Assembly (NCBI GenBank): GCA_900312665.1 | Contig: ONZQ02000009.1 | Location: 728,420 to 792,419 of the forward strand | Direction of reading: 5' to 3' | DNA from: Cephalotrichum gorgonifer | Lineage: Eukaryota > Ascomycota > Sordariomycetes > Microascales > Microascaceae | DNA length: 64,000 bases | In this document: positions 45,286-55,225 of the stretch, piece by piece | Layout of the letters: each line of letters opens with the position of its first letter | How positions within the stretch are numbered: the first letter of the stretch is position 1 | Position numbers and translations under genes: made by a program | Notes under the pieces: model-generated | What the model saw: only the letters and a program-made list of their open reading frames with translations | Told to the model about the DNA's origin: nothing | The model's database searches: none

Positions 45286-46285
45286 GCTTGGAGGGCTATT
45301 ATTATCCAAAAAAGAAAAAAAAAATGAAAGATGCTGCAATTCTACGAGCACAAGTAAGGTCTGTTTCGGGCTTTAAGCGGAACAGACGGGATGATCTCAA
45401 GATTGGGCTGGGTGAGCTTATCGTTTGTTACGACCGAGCTATCCGGCTATCTGGACTCACAGTGGAAGATGACAAATTTTTGTTATGATCCCGGGACCAG
45501 AAACCTTGCTTCTTTACGAGTACTTATGTATTTCCTTTCCAAGTACCAAGTTTCAGAGAGCCACAGTGGTAAGAAACAGAAACGCACCTTTCCGAGAGTG
45601 CCGCCGTTTCCAAGGCTTGGTGTACGAATGGCAAAATGATGGATGCAAGGTCGTATAAGTTTTTTCTTCTTACCAGTACTTCTCATCCAATTGCCGGATG
45701 GCTGACGTGCATTATGATTACGGAATATGGTACCTGCCTTGGCTCCGCTAAGGTTCTCTCTCACCCAACCCCTGGCCCCCCCAAAGCGCCGACCGCCGCA
45801 CCTACCCGGCGCACCTCCAATCTGCTAAACCCCGAACCCCCGCAGTGGGGCACACCCCGCTCATGATGATTAATTACACAACTGACGACATGCGCCCTGC
45901 GCCTTTCGTCTCCAACAGAGTCGGTGCCACCGAGGTTCTGTCCAACAGCGGGATGGCGTGATTTAAGCTCGCCCAGTAAAGGCCCTGGAAGAGCGTAGAT
46001 AGATCGATGCTTCCCTACATACCCGCCCTGATGCTTTGAAATTTCGGGCTTGATTTGAAATCGGCCTTCCCATCTTGGAGAGACCATGTGGCTATATAAA
46101 GGGACATTCGATGCAGCTCGTCAAAACACCCGACATCAATCAATCAACCTCTTCTAGCCCGTACCAACATTATCTGGCAATCTCATAAAGTCTTACTTGT
46201 AGCTACAGAACCAGAAGCTCTCATCCACACTTATACCAAGCCACCCACCCCTCACACCCACCAGATCCCCCTCCTCCCCGCCAAA
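45286..46285. other. Divergent intergenic region with a TATA box
   Basis: 1 kb between divergent starts. A TATA box at 46093 and a TACAAGTA copy at 46194 belong to the right-hand gene. No other gene is seen. Confidence 0.55.
46093..46100 (+). promoter_or_regulatory. TATA box of the oxygenase-like gene
   Basis: TATATAAA lies 193 bases before the ATG, followed by a CA/CT-rich leader. It is the cleanest TATA box in the window and suggests regulated rather than constant expression. Confidence 0.5.
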
Positions 46286-47128
46286 ATGGCCATCCAGTCT
46301 AGCCGAGTCCCTCGCGGCGACGTCCACGCCGAACTCCACTTCTACAACCCCCCTGCTGACGGCGCCGCTCCCTACAACCTCATCAAGGAGCCAGTCGAGA
46401 AGAACTACACTACCGCTCCAGCAGATGTACTCATCAAGGACGTCCGCGGGCGTGAGTCCTCCCTCACACTCGACCACGACTCCGTAGCTGTCGTCTCCTC
46501 CGTCCCCGACTCAGCGGAGAAGGACTTCGTGGATGACGAGTCCATCAAGGAGAAGTTCTACCCGGAGGTTGAGGCCCTCCTCCTGAAGCACGTCCCCGGC
46601 GCCAACAGGGTCGTCTTCTTCGACCACACCATCCGCCGCTCCGATCCCAACGCCCACCGCGGGCCCGTCTTGATGGCGCACATTGACCAGACCGCCAAGT
46701 CCGTCGCCCTCCGCGTAAGGCGTCACCTGGGCGACGAGGCAGACGAACTGCTGAAGGGCCGCTACAGGATCATCAACGTCTGGCGCCCGCTGAACGCCAA
46801 CCCCGTCGAGTCGTTCCCCCTCGCCTTTGCGTCCTCAGCGTCCGTCGATGACAAGGACATCATCCCCGTCGCGCACATCTACCCCTCGGGTTACGAGGGC
46901 CAGACGGCCGCCGTGGCGAGGAACCCGGAGCAGGAGTGGCTCTACCTCAGCGGCATGACGGGGAACGAGAGGCTGCTGCTCCAGTGCTTCGACAGCGAGG
47001 CGCTGAAGGAGGGATCGAGTGTCAAGGGGGGGAGGTTGCCGCATACGGCTTTCACACATCCGGGCTCGCCGGCCGACGCAGAGGGGAGGGAGAGTATCGA
47101 AGTGAGGGCACTCGTGTTTGGGCCTTGA
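46286..47128 (+). CDS. AsaB/CmcJ/GA4-desaturase family oxygenase-like protein
   Basis: A single exon of 280 residues. It resembles fungal proteins annotated as CmcJ- or AsaB-like, or gibberellin GA4 desaturase-like, often seen in secondary metabolism. Supporting motifs: ELHFYNPPADG near the start; FFDHTIRR; AHIDQTAKSVALRVRRHL, with a His-X-Asp pair typical of Fe(II)/2-oxoglutarate enzymes; INVWRPLNANPVESFPLAF; and a C-terminal THPGSPADAEGRESIEVRALVFG, with a His and an Arg placed like the third iron ligand and the co-substrate binder. The substrate is unknown. No other biosynthetic gene lies near, so it is not part of a visible cluster. The ATG context is good (aaaATGg). Confidence 0.82.
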   Translation: MAIQSSRVPRGDVHAELHFYNPPADGAAPYNLIKEPVEKNYTTAPADVLIKDVRGRESSLTLDHDSVAVVSSVPDSAEKDFVDDESIKEKFYPEVEALLLKHVPGANRVVFFDHTIRRSDPNAHRGPVLMAHIDQTAKSVALRVRRHLGDEADELLKGRYRIINVWRPLNANPVESFPLAFASSASVDDKDIIPVAHIYPSGYEGQTAAVARNPEQEWLYLSGMTGNERLLLQCFDSEALKEGSSVKGGRLPHTAFTHPGSPADAEGRESIEVRALVFGP

Positions 47129-47592
47129 CAAGGTGGTCCGCCAACTCGGTCTCGCTTGTTTGATGGCGTTGGTATGGTACGGAGGTAGCATTTTCTCGTA
47201 TTTGTTTCACGTCCACCGAGGCGTCAAGGCGTGTTCTGCTTTCAGGCAGTCATAGTATTACTCTCATTCTTTCTTATCACAGTCCCACCAGCGCAAGAAA
47301 ACATATAAGCTTATCGTCATTAACTAATAAGAAACGCACTGTCTAAGCATATGGCCTAGTGTACTTGCGATTTGTGGAAAAAAAAGCAAAATGGCTCCCC
47401 TCCTATAACTCCTATTTCGCCTTAGCCCAAACGGCATCAAAAGTGACCTCTCCTAAACCTGATCGATATGTGGGCCTGCGAGAGTCACCGAAGAAGGGGC
47501 AGAAGCCTGCCAAATGTGCCATTGAGAATGCATCGACCCGGATCAAACGGCGGGACAGGGCGCACGGCGGGGCGCACGGCACATCCCCACAC
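47129..47592. other. Convergent intergenic region
   Basis: 464 bases of 3' sequence of two convergent genes; nothing else is supported. Confidence 0.6.
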
Positions 47593-49290
47593 TTAATTCT
47601 TCCGCCCCTTGCCCCGCCCGCTCCCGTTCGTCCCCTGTCTGCTCATGGCCACACCCCCCTGGCTGCTCTGCCGGCTCATCGCCACGGCAGCCGCGGCGCC
47701 CCCGTGGTTCAGTACGGACAGATGCTTATCCGGGCTGGGGTTCTCGACCGAGGAGCTAGGGGGCAGCCCCAGATCCCGGCGGACCTCCTCCGGGTCCTGG
47801 CGCGGGCCACCGACGTATCCGACGAAACGGCCATCGGATTTTGGGCTCGCGGCCGCCTCGAGCGCCTTCCGCAGACTAGGGTTGAGGTTCAGGGAGCTAC
47901 CTGTTTTGTACTGCTGGTCGAACTGCCGGAAGTATGACATGATCTGGATGTCCGAGCCGATGGTGTCGCTAGGCAGCGACGAGGGCGTGTTGTGGTCAGC
48001 GGTCCGCGAGGGAGGCTTGAGGTACAGCGCCGGCGGGATGGCGGTGATCTTGGGCGCGTCCAGGGCCTGGAGCTTCTCGAGGTTACTGGGAAGCTCGAAG
48101 TCCGAGATGGCCTCGAAACCAAGGATCTTATGGTCAATGACGTTCTGGTTCGCCGCGCCCCTCGTGCTTCTAGTGGCATGGGAGGGCTGCCGCTCCATCA
48201 TGGCCGCCGACTCCGAATCGTCGTTCTCGCCCGAGTCGCCCCAGTCGCTGCCGTCGGGCGAGTCGGCGTTTTCGCTACCACGGTGCCTGAGGATGTAGTT
48301 GTGCGCGGCCGTCGCGGCCGTGTTGTACGTCAGGGTCAGCTCCTTGTCGGTAAAGAGTTTGTCAATGCTGTAGATCGGGCCGCTCTGTCTGGCCGCGACA
48401 CGGAGCTTCTCCGACTGCCAAAGGGGGGTCGTCCCGGTCGAGTCTAGGCCGCGCCGGCCGGGGCCGGGAGAGACATCGTCGTCATTCCGCTTCCGCTTTT
48501 TGTTGTCGAGGCCGAGGTCCTCGGGGTCCTTGCGGAGGCGCGTTGCCCGCTTGCCGTGCGCCCCTCCCGGGCTCCCTGGGTTCGTGATGCTGAACTGGTT
48601 GGGATGGAAGAGAAGCGCCGGCGAGTCGGACAGCTCTAGGGCCTCTTTTTCTTTATTGAGGCGGTTCTTCTTCGCTGCAAGTGAGTTGATGAGGCGGTCG
48701 CGGAGGGTCGAGGTGAGGGCATGGTGCTCGCGCTTGGCAGTTTCGATCTTGTAGTTATAGGTATTCTTGTACTCCTGTCGCTTTCGATCGTACTCATACT
48801 GTAAAGATTTGCAGAGAAATCGTTAGCATGAACTTCCATCATGCACTATCCTTTGGGCAGTGACAGCGGAGGGATGCGAACTTACGTGCTGTCGGGTCAA
48901 TTGGTAATCCTTGCGCTCATGTAAATCGGCGACGGCCTGGGCCCAGTCCTGGAACTTGGGCCCAGCCATGTCGAGGAGGCTGCGAGCGTTCTCGGAGAGT
49001 ATCGTCTGTCCGGGGATGTTCCTGTGCTCCTCGCGCAGCTCGGCGATGAGGCCAGGTGCGTCGTCAGAGAAGGGGTCGATACGCTGGACGAGCCGGGTAT
49101 CGACCTGGATCTTTTGGAGCTGGTCACGGTAGGCCATGTCCTTATCGCGGTCGAACTTCTCTACCAGGGCAGATATGCGGTCGTTAAGGAGCTGGCGCTT
49201 CTTGTCGCGCTTGGACTGGGCCAAGGGCTCGCCACGGCGGGAGGAGGCGGCCTGAAGGCTGGCAGTCGCGCCACTATCGGTAGTGGCCAT
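47593..49290 (-). CDS. SDS3: Sds3-like subunit of the Rpd3L deacetylase complex
   Basis: Exons 49290-48886 and 48798-47593 (87-base intron, phase 0) give 536 residues. The N-terminal part is the Sds3-like domain: KRDKKRQLLNDRISALVEKF, DRDKDMAYRDQLQKIQVDTRL, then across the intron YQLTRQHYEYDRKRQEYKN and a coiled coil ending RDRLINSLAAKKNRLNKEKE. This matches the Sin3-binding helices of yeast Sds3 and human SUDS3. A role in histone deacetylation with Sin3 and Rpd3 is inferred. The C-terminal half is long and mostly disordered, with NQFSITNPGSPGG, a KKRKR nuclear signal and a block (GPIYSIDKLFTDKELTLTYNTA) that looks conserved. The protein ends in a Gly/Arg/Lys tail. Confidence 0.85.
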
Positions 49291-50092
49291 GACGGCAAGA
49301 GGTGAGGAGTGACGAGAGCCACAGGAGTGTGGGGCAATGCCAATGTCAAGACAAAAACGCAGCGGTCATGCAGCGGTTCAAAAGGGATTGTGCCAACCGG
49401 GGATAGGGCGGTCGGCAGTGTCGCTCGAAGGGGATCGGTTTTGAAGACCAGGAAGAAAGTTTAGAGAGTGGTGGTTGATTTGAAATTTGAACCAAGATGA
49501 AGATATGATACGGCCGGTCGGTACGAGGTCTGAAGGCACGTATAATGCTCTAGAGGTAGAACTGTAGACGAGTAAAAAAGGGCGTGGTGGATAGAAACAC
49601 TGGAAGCTGAGAGAGTAAAGTCGGAGGGGAGCGGAAATCAACTTCCGTGCGCCGTGCATGTCAGCCTTCTCATTCGGTGCGCTAAATCGGTGGGCGTCCA
49701 CTTATTGTCGAAAGGCAAGACCTTTCACGGTGCGTGATACCTACCTCCATACTGTGCAACTCGCTCTCAGAGGAATCCCACTAAATAGAGCGTCGTCAAT
49801 TTGTCCATGAGCCAAGCATATGGTCCAGTGCTTCCGGTATTTATTTTACCAGATAGCACGAAGGAGGATACATAATACGAGGTCAACACAGTTTATGGGC
49901 TTTTTTCTTCTTCCTTTCTTTGACATCGAGGAAGATTATTAGGCCTATCGTTTAAATTTATTCTAGTCCATAGTAGCGTCTCCAAGATACCAAATACCGG
50001 ATTCACATTATGCATATGCCTGTTATATAGCTACAGGAGCATTTTTGGATAGGCTCTCTCCTAATAGCTCTCATATTCAGACCCATCGTTAT
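49291..50092. other. Intergenic region upstream of SDS3
   Basis: About 0.8 kb with the SDS3 promoter and the 3' end of the next gene on the same strand. AT content rises near 49900-50050. No gene is seen. Confidence 0.55.
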
Positions 50093-51202
50093 CTATAGAC
50101 CATCCCGGATCCTCTGAAGTTGGCTAATCAACCCATAGCCGCCGGCATAAACCCCTGGCTCGCTACTGTCATTATCTACAGCACCTCCCTTCCCTTCGGC
50201 ACTCCTCACGCCGGGGTCCACCTTCTTCAGAAGCTCCTTATGTGCGTCCTCTACCGCCTTCGCCAGACTCTCAATGAACTTGGCCCGTCCCTTCTCCTCC
50301 GCCGTGCCTTTCCAGACGACCGACAGCTCCTTCAGTTCCTCAACCCGCCGCGCGGCCTCCTCAATCCCTCGAACTGGATCCTCCTCGTCCGCCAGTAGCT
50401 TTGATACTTCCTCCCGTAGTGCCTTCAGGACCTGCTGCCCCTTCTCCTCGGAGCTGCGCTGCTCTACTCCGGGTTCGGGAGCCGAGACGGATAGGAACGA
50501 GGAGCTGACAGAGAGCTCGGACGGCGGGAATACAAAGTCCATTGCTTCTCCAAATGTCTTGATGACGGTGTCTAGCCTCGAGCGGACTGTGGTGAGCACA
50601 CGGAGTTGCTTCACAAACTCGGGGTCGTTTGGCGACCCATCGGGACTCGCCACATCTCCCTTTGATGCTTCATCCGTGGTCGAAGTTGGTTGGGGTTTCG
50701 GCGCCCTGTCCTCCGTGGCATCGTCATCCTTTTGGATGCCGTCAGGGATGAACTTTTCTATGTCTCCCCGGAGGGTCTCGTGAAGGGTCTCGCCGAAGCC
50801 AAGGGTCTCCCCGCGTAATAGCTCAACCTCGTACGCCAACCGGCTGCCGCTCCTCAAGATGTCATCGGTGAGCTGTGTTAATGTGTTGGATAGCCTCGTC
50901 GTATGTGAGTTTAGCTGTGTCGCGAGCGTCTGGGCCTCGGATGACAGCTCTGATAAGGGGATGGACGGCTTGCCGCTCTTGCTGCGTGTGGCATTTCCAT
51001 GCTGGAGAGGAGATAGAGAGGCGTTTAAGTAGGCGGCGGGATCAAAGGAAGGGTTAAGGAAGAGTTCCAGGAAGGGGTCTGAGACATGACTGGACTGCCG
51101 GGCAGCACTTTTAACAGACTTCTGGCGGATGTGAGAAGCGATCGGTCTGGTCGATGCTGCGGCGCTATTTTGCCGTTGGCGGCCAGGCTGTGTCGTCGGC
51201 AT
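50093..51202 (-). CDS. Conserved fungal coiled protein, possibly COG7-like
   Basis: A single exon of 369 residues, not firmly recognised. It begins with a polar, basic tail, then DPFLELFLNPSFDPAAYLNASL, a helical heptad-like stretch (EAQTLATQLNSHTTRLSNTL), DDILRSGSRLAYEVELLRGE, and a second helical half (LRVLTTVRSRLDTVIKTFGEAM; RVEELKELSVVWKGTAEEK). The N-terminal DPF...FDP...YLN signature plus coiled coils resembles fungal proteins annotated as the COG7 subunit of the Golgi tethering complex. That assignment is from memory and should be treated as a lead only. The protein is shorter than animal COG7. No membrane segment or catalytic motif is seen. Confidence 0.6.
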   Translation of the reverse strand: MPTTQPGRQRQNSAAASTRPIASHIRQKSVKSAARQSSHVSDPFLELFLNPSFDPAAYLNASLSPLQHGNATRSKSGKPSIPLSELSSEAQTLATQLNSHTTRLSNTLTQLTDDILRSGSRLAYEVELLRGETLGFGETLHETLRGDIEKFIPDGIQKDDDATEDRAPKPQPTSTTDEASKGDVASPDGSPNDPEFVKQLRVLTTVRSRLDTVIKTFGEAMDFVFPPSELSVSSSFLSVSAPEPGVEQRSSEEKGQQVLKALREEVSKLLADEEDPVRGIEEAARRVEELKELSVVWKGTAEEKGRAKFIESLAKAVEDAHKELLKKVDPGVRSAEGKGGAVDNDSSEPGVYAGGYGLISQLQRIRDGL

Positions 51203-51495
51203 TGTCCAGACTTAGGGATGCGTCCTGTAGCCGGGGTATAATGGAAGAAATTCCGCCACCGACACCAACCCTCATTTATTTTTGGTTATAATAGTAGACT
51301 GTTCCGTGATGCGGGCAGCATCTTCTCGATCGCTTAGAATTGCTGTGTTGTTGCTGAGTATACTGTTACCTGAGTCCAAATTCTGTCACGTGAAGCTACT
51401 TCACCATACCATTTCCGCACGGGCTGACTACCTCTTACCTAGAGCAACATCGATTAATATCAAGTGTCTCCCTATTCCATATCTCCCATTCCTGC
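51203..51495. other. Short intergenic region
   Basis: 293 bases between two minus-strand genes: the promoter of the coiled protein gene and 3' sequence of the phosphoesterase gene. Confidence 0.5.
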
Positions 51496-52413
51496 TCACC
51501 CCGCCTGTCTCCCGTGCCCGAGTTCAACAACCTTGTCCACATAAAAGTCAAACTTATCCTCCCGACCGTACCCCCTTTGGTTAGCAACGATCCTCTTACC
51601 CGCCCCCTGTTCTACAAAATCACAATTGAAATGCGTGTGCCCAAAACCCCACAGCTTCACCAATGGGCTCGTCCAGCAGACTTCCCCCGAAAGATCCGTC
51701 ACGAAGGCGCTCTGCACCCCCCGGTTATCCTCCGCATGCTCCGGATCATTCGCCTCCGGGAGGGCTGTGGGAGAATAGTGCGTCAGAATGGCGATGGTAC
51801 GGTGTGGCTCGTCGCGGGATACGGACTCCACCTGCCCATTTAGCCACGCAAGGTCGGCTTTGTGCGCCTCGTTATGGGCATCGACGGTCCAGGCTGGGAT
51901 GTTTGAAAAATCTGACACGAACAGCGAAACCGTGCTCTTCTGACTTTCTATGATGTGCGAGAAGAGTGTACAGCCAAGGATTGTTACCTTGTCGTTGATA
52001 TCGTAGCGCCGCCGGTCAAGAAACACAAAGCGGCCGAGAGAAAAACCCCCGATACTCCCCTCCCTCCGTGCCCTGATATCCGCCTCGAACTTCTCCATCG
52101 CGGCAATTGCGTCCTCTCGCATAAGGCTCTTCGGCGATACCTCCAACTGGTATGGCTCGTGATTTCCCAAGACGTAGAATACTATCTCGAACTGCTCCAG
52201 TTGTTCCTCTAAGAAAGAGAAGAGCCGACCGTCGTAGGCGCTTCCGATGTCGCCGAGGAGAGCAAGGTATGGGCATTTGGGTTCGACATTGAAGGAGGTA
52301 TACATTGGAAGCATATGTGGTGTTTCTAAGTGTAGATCTGACATGAGCTGGAGCCTGATGATACTTTGGCCCCCGCCTTCTATCATAGCTTCGGTCGGCT
52401 TTGGGGTCGCCAT
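51496..52413 (-). CDS. Calcineurin-like metallophosphoesterase
   Basis: A single exon of 305 residues. All metal-binding motifs of the fold are present in order: SDLHLE (Asp-X-His), LLGDIGS (Gly-Asp), LGNHEP (Gly-Asn-His-Glu), THYSPT (His), and GFGHTHFN (Gly-His-X-His). It should be a two-metal phosphatase or phosphodiesterase. The substrate is not known; such genes are common in filamentous fungi and usually of unknown role. No signal peptide or membrane span is seen, so it is likely cytosolic. The first residues (MATPKPTEAM) are polar and the ATG is the first in frame. Confidence 0.92.
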   Translation of the reverse strand: MATPKPTEAMIEGGGQSIIRLQLMSDLHLETPHMLPMYTSFNVEPKCPYLALLGDIGSAYDGRLFSFLEEQLEQFEIVFYVLGNHEPYQLEVSPKSLMREDAIAAMEKFEADIRARREGSIGGFSLGRFVFLDRRRYDINDKVTILGCTLFSHIIESQKSTVSLFVSDFSNIPAWTVDAHNEAHKADLAWLNGQVESVSRDEPHRTIAILTHYSPTALPEANDPEHAEDNRGVQSAFVTDLSGEVCWTSPLVKLWGFGHTHFNCDFVEQGAGKRIVANQRGYGREDKFDFYVDKVVELGHGRQAG

Positions 52414-52904
52414 AGTGTTAAAATTCCGTTATCTTGAGTGAGGACCAGTTGACTTGGTGCCGAGTATTGAAGCTTCGCTAGTATCATGTAGAGAAGCCGA
52501 CCTGACGGTGACCGCCGACGGGATATACTTTACGCGAGTAACGAGGGCGAGGAATGGCTTTCGGGCACGTGGGGTCCCTCCCGTGCTTGCATCTTATAAA
52601 TCCTACATTGTAGACGCCTGGCACCCACATTGCATACGACGTGCCGCTTTTTATGTATGCGCGGGTGTAGTTTACCTACGTCACAGCTTCCCAGCACTGA
52701 TATTTACAGGTAGTAGACTCAATTACACGCGATATGTAATTTAAAGCAACTAGGAAGGGGGAAAAAAGGTGTCGCCGACACCTTTTTCGATATCAGTATC
52801 CAAATACGACTTCGCTCATGGGTCCTTACATGTACCGTTTTCAAACACTCCCCCCAGTTCGCGCCCAAGAATATCCAGCGTTATCGCTCGACCTGCCCGC
52901 TCTT
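52414..52904. other. Intergenic region with a 25-base palindrome
   Basis: 491 bases with the phosphoesterase promoter and 3' sequence of the next minus-strand gene. Its main feature is the palindrome at 52763. Confidence 0.5.
52763..52787. repeat. 25-base palindrome, A/T-tailed
   Basis: Two 12-base arms, AAAAAGGTGTCG and CGACACCTTTTT, flank a single C. The arms are exact. In DNA it can form a cruciform; on either strand it reads as a GC core followed by T residues. It is 118 bases after the stop codon of the nucleotidyltransferase-like gene. Confidence 0.8.
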
Positions 52905-53787
52905 TCAACCCCCAGCACTTCCGAAACTCGACACCCTACTGCTAAACTGACTCCGGCTCGACCCCGCCCCGCTCGATGGAAAATCTCTCTCATCCGTCCA
53001 GAGGCCCGCAGCTCTCCACAACGGCTCCGTATTCGGATTCGCCAACACGAACCCTGGCCAGAACGCCGAGGTATACACCCACGTGAGCCGGCTACGGTCA
53101 ACCTGCACCCGCCGCTCAGCAATGCGCCGTAGGCACCATGAGATGTCGAGCGTGTCGTTCAGGCGCTTGGACGTGTAGTTCTGCTCGATATGCATGCGCG
53201 TCGCCCAAGCGCGGGCCTTGGAATTGAGGAGGAAGGGGAGGGTGGCGATCTGGACCCCGTGGATGCGCTGTGCGTCGGTGTAGTCGAAGGGAAGATCCAC
53301 ATCGTTGTCGGGGGATATGTCGAGGGGGTATTCCCTCCCTTCAGGCGTGATGTAGCTGCAGTGCGATGTTAGCCGTATCCACCGGCACTTATCCCCCGAG
53401 CTTCCAGAGTAAAAGGGCTAGGTGTGTGTCCGGGATAACTTACACCATCGTACCGTGAGCCCGTTTTACGAGACTACCCCCGGAACCCTCCTGAAGTAGA
53501 TCCAGAGCAGATCTTTTGGACAAACCTCCGCCTATGATCACATCAACATCCTTTGTTGTTCGCTTGCTCCCGTGTTCCGCCAGCGCACTGCCGCCAATGA
53601 CAAGGTACGGCGTGCTGCCGAAGCTAGCGTGAAGCACGTTGAGGAAAGCACGCCTAGTATCTTCCTGTAGGATATCCTCACGGTCGCTGCCCTGGGTAAG
53701 GTTGGCGAGGGGAACCCCCGCCTGTGTCTGACCCTGGGGCCGAGGGGATGGGGTCTCGTCTACCTCTGATGAACCACAACAGCCCAT
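52905..53787 (-). CDS. Nucleotidyltransferase-fold protein with acylation signal
   Basis: Exons 53787-53444 and 53355-52905 (88-base intron) give 264 residues. The core has the minimal nucleotidyltransferase signature: VIGGSALAEHG (65-73), RTTKDVDVII (76-85) with the Asp-X-Asp metal pair, a third Asp in YPLDISPD, and an LLNSKARAWATR segment like the Lys/Arg helix of AbiEii-type enzymes. No toxin role is shown in fungi. The N-terminus MGCCGSS fits N-myristoylation at Gly2 with palmitoylation at Cys3 and Cys4, which would place the protein at a membrane. The start at 53787 was chosen over upstream in-frame codons for this reason. It is head to head with the next gene. Confidence 0.75.
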
Positions 53788-54337
53788 TGTGAGGGGTGGA
53801 CAGGAAAAGGTCAGCTGGAAGATCAAGGGAGTGAAACAACGATAGCCGAAGAACGGGAGCAGGAAAGTCCTTTTCTTCTAATTTTGAGAACGCCGGCGCG
53901 GGCACCTGGGGTTGAACGGTCGGTTATATACCATTGCGGCAACGAAGCCGCCTTAGGAAACCATAGCTGGCGGCTATATCATCATGTTCTATTTGACAAA
54001 TTGGGCCCGGCCACTTGGGCCAGGATAGTTTCATTCTCGAGACTGCGCTACACTCTCTCGTTGGCCTGCCTATTGGGGGCCGCTGAGCGGATGGTGTTGG
54101 CTGTCATATTTCGGGCGCTTAGTAGGATTTTGAAAAGCAAGAGAAGTACACTAAAAGGGCTTGCATGGTCCTGGCCGTACAGAGAGTGGGCCAAGGCCCG
54201 GCCGCCGAAAGGGCGCTTAAATACGGAGTACAGTCTGACTAACACGGCTGGGCAACCACAATGTATCACTTCGTCCAAGGTCAGTCGCATCATCCGTTAT
54301 TCTGTGACTAGTTTCACCTCTTTTATAAGCCAGAGCC
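53788..54337. other. Bidirectional promoter of the nucleotidyltransferase-like pair
   Basis: 550 bases between two divergent starts, with one TACGGAGTA copy at 54222, about 115 bases before the right-hand ATG. No other feature is seen. Confidence 0.5.
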
Positions 54338-55225
54338 ATGGCTCGAGGCACAATCGTTAAGAAGTGGATATCATTTTTTAGGCGTCCCCGCAGCGCCGAC
54401 ATCTCCAATTCATCTCCTACTCTCATCTCGGCGGCGGTGCAGCGTCCAGGCCACCTAACCCAGCGATACGCCCCCTGCGACATACTCGACTTGGAGGGCA
54501 TACCCAATGTCATCTGGTTTGAAGATGCTCTCGCCATTTACGGCAGCGATACCGCCGTCTTCTGTCTCTATCTCCTGGTCCCCGATGAGTCTACGGCGGC
54601 AGCTGTCCTTGTAAAGTCGGGCTACAGAAATGCGCCTCTCGAGAACCTCTCCGCTAATGATGAGGACGTCTGCCGCGGTGGGATACGACTGAGAGGCCCA
54701 GGAGAGGCGTCCAAGGACACGACGGTTTTAATAGCCGCATCCGAATGGAACTACGACCTCAATCATCGCGCGATGTGCAATCTTGGCCCGCTCCCGCCAC
54801 TTAACAAATTCTTAGATTCTCTCATGACCCACTGGCTCGATATTCCCGAGGCCGAGTACTCTGAGAAATACATATGGGCCATGTCCATCGCCGTCCTCAT
54901 CGGCTACGCCTACAACCTACCTATGCCCAATAACATCGTGCGAGGCCCCGCCTTCGCAGAGAAGCTGCGACCCGAGGTCCGCGAGCTCCACTACGATATA
55001 GTCGGGAACTACCCAAAGAAGTCCGATTTCACATCATTCCGGAAGCATGAGTATCATTCACTGAGGTGCGAGCAAATCCGTGAGGGCAAGTTTACGCCGC
55101 GGCCGTATCCGACAGACCACTTTCCTGTGTCATTGGCAGAGTATCCGGAGTTGACAGGGATGGATGTTGATATCGACTACATGTCGAGAAAAAAAGCGAA
55201 GAAGAAGGGTCGTTCTGTGAGTTAG
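54338..55225 (+). CDS. Uncharacterised fungal protein, degenerate nucleotidyltransferase-like
   Basis: A single exon of 295 residues with no firm family. A segment at about 58-83 (VIWFEDALAIYGSDTAV, then LYLLVPDE) follows the spacing of the nucleotidyltransferase signature (ALxxYGxxT, then a hydrophobic strand), but the usual Asp of the metal pair is Cys76 here, so catalysis is doubtful. Further blocks are LPPLNKFLDSLMTHWLDIP and a predicted helix WAMSIAVLIGYAYNLP. The C-terminus is basic (KKAKKKGR). Many filamentous fungi carry expanded families with this look and no known role. The start has good context (gccATGg). It faces away from the acylated nucleotidyltransferase-like gene. Confidence 0.6.
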   Translation: MARGTIVKKWISFFRRPRSADISNSSPTLISAAVQRPGHLTQRYAPCDILDLEGIPNVIWFEDALAIYGSDTAVFCLYLLVPDESTAAAVLVKSGYRNAPLENLSANDEDVCRGGIRLRGPGEASKDTTVLIAASEWNYDLNHRAMCNLGPLPPLNKFLDSLMTHWLDIPEAEYSEKYIWAMSIAVLIGYAYNLPMPNNIVRGPAFAEKLRPEVRELHYDIVGNYPKKSDFTSFRKHEYHSLRCEQIREGKFTPRPYPTDHFPVSLAEYPELTGMDVDIDYMSRKKAKKKGRSVS

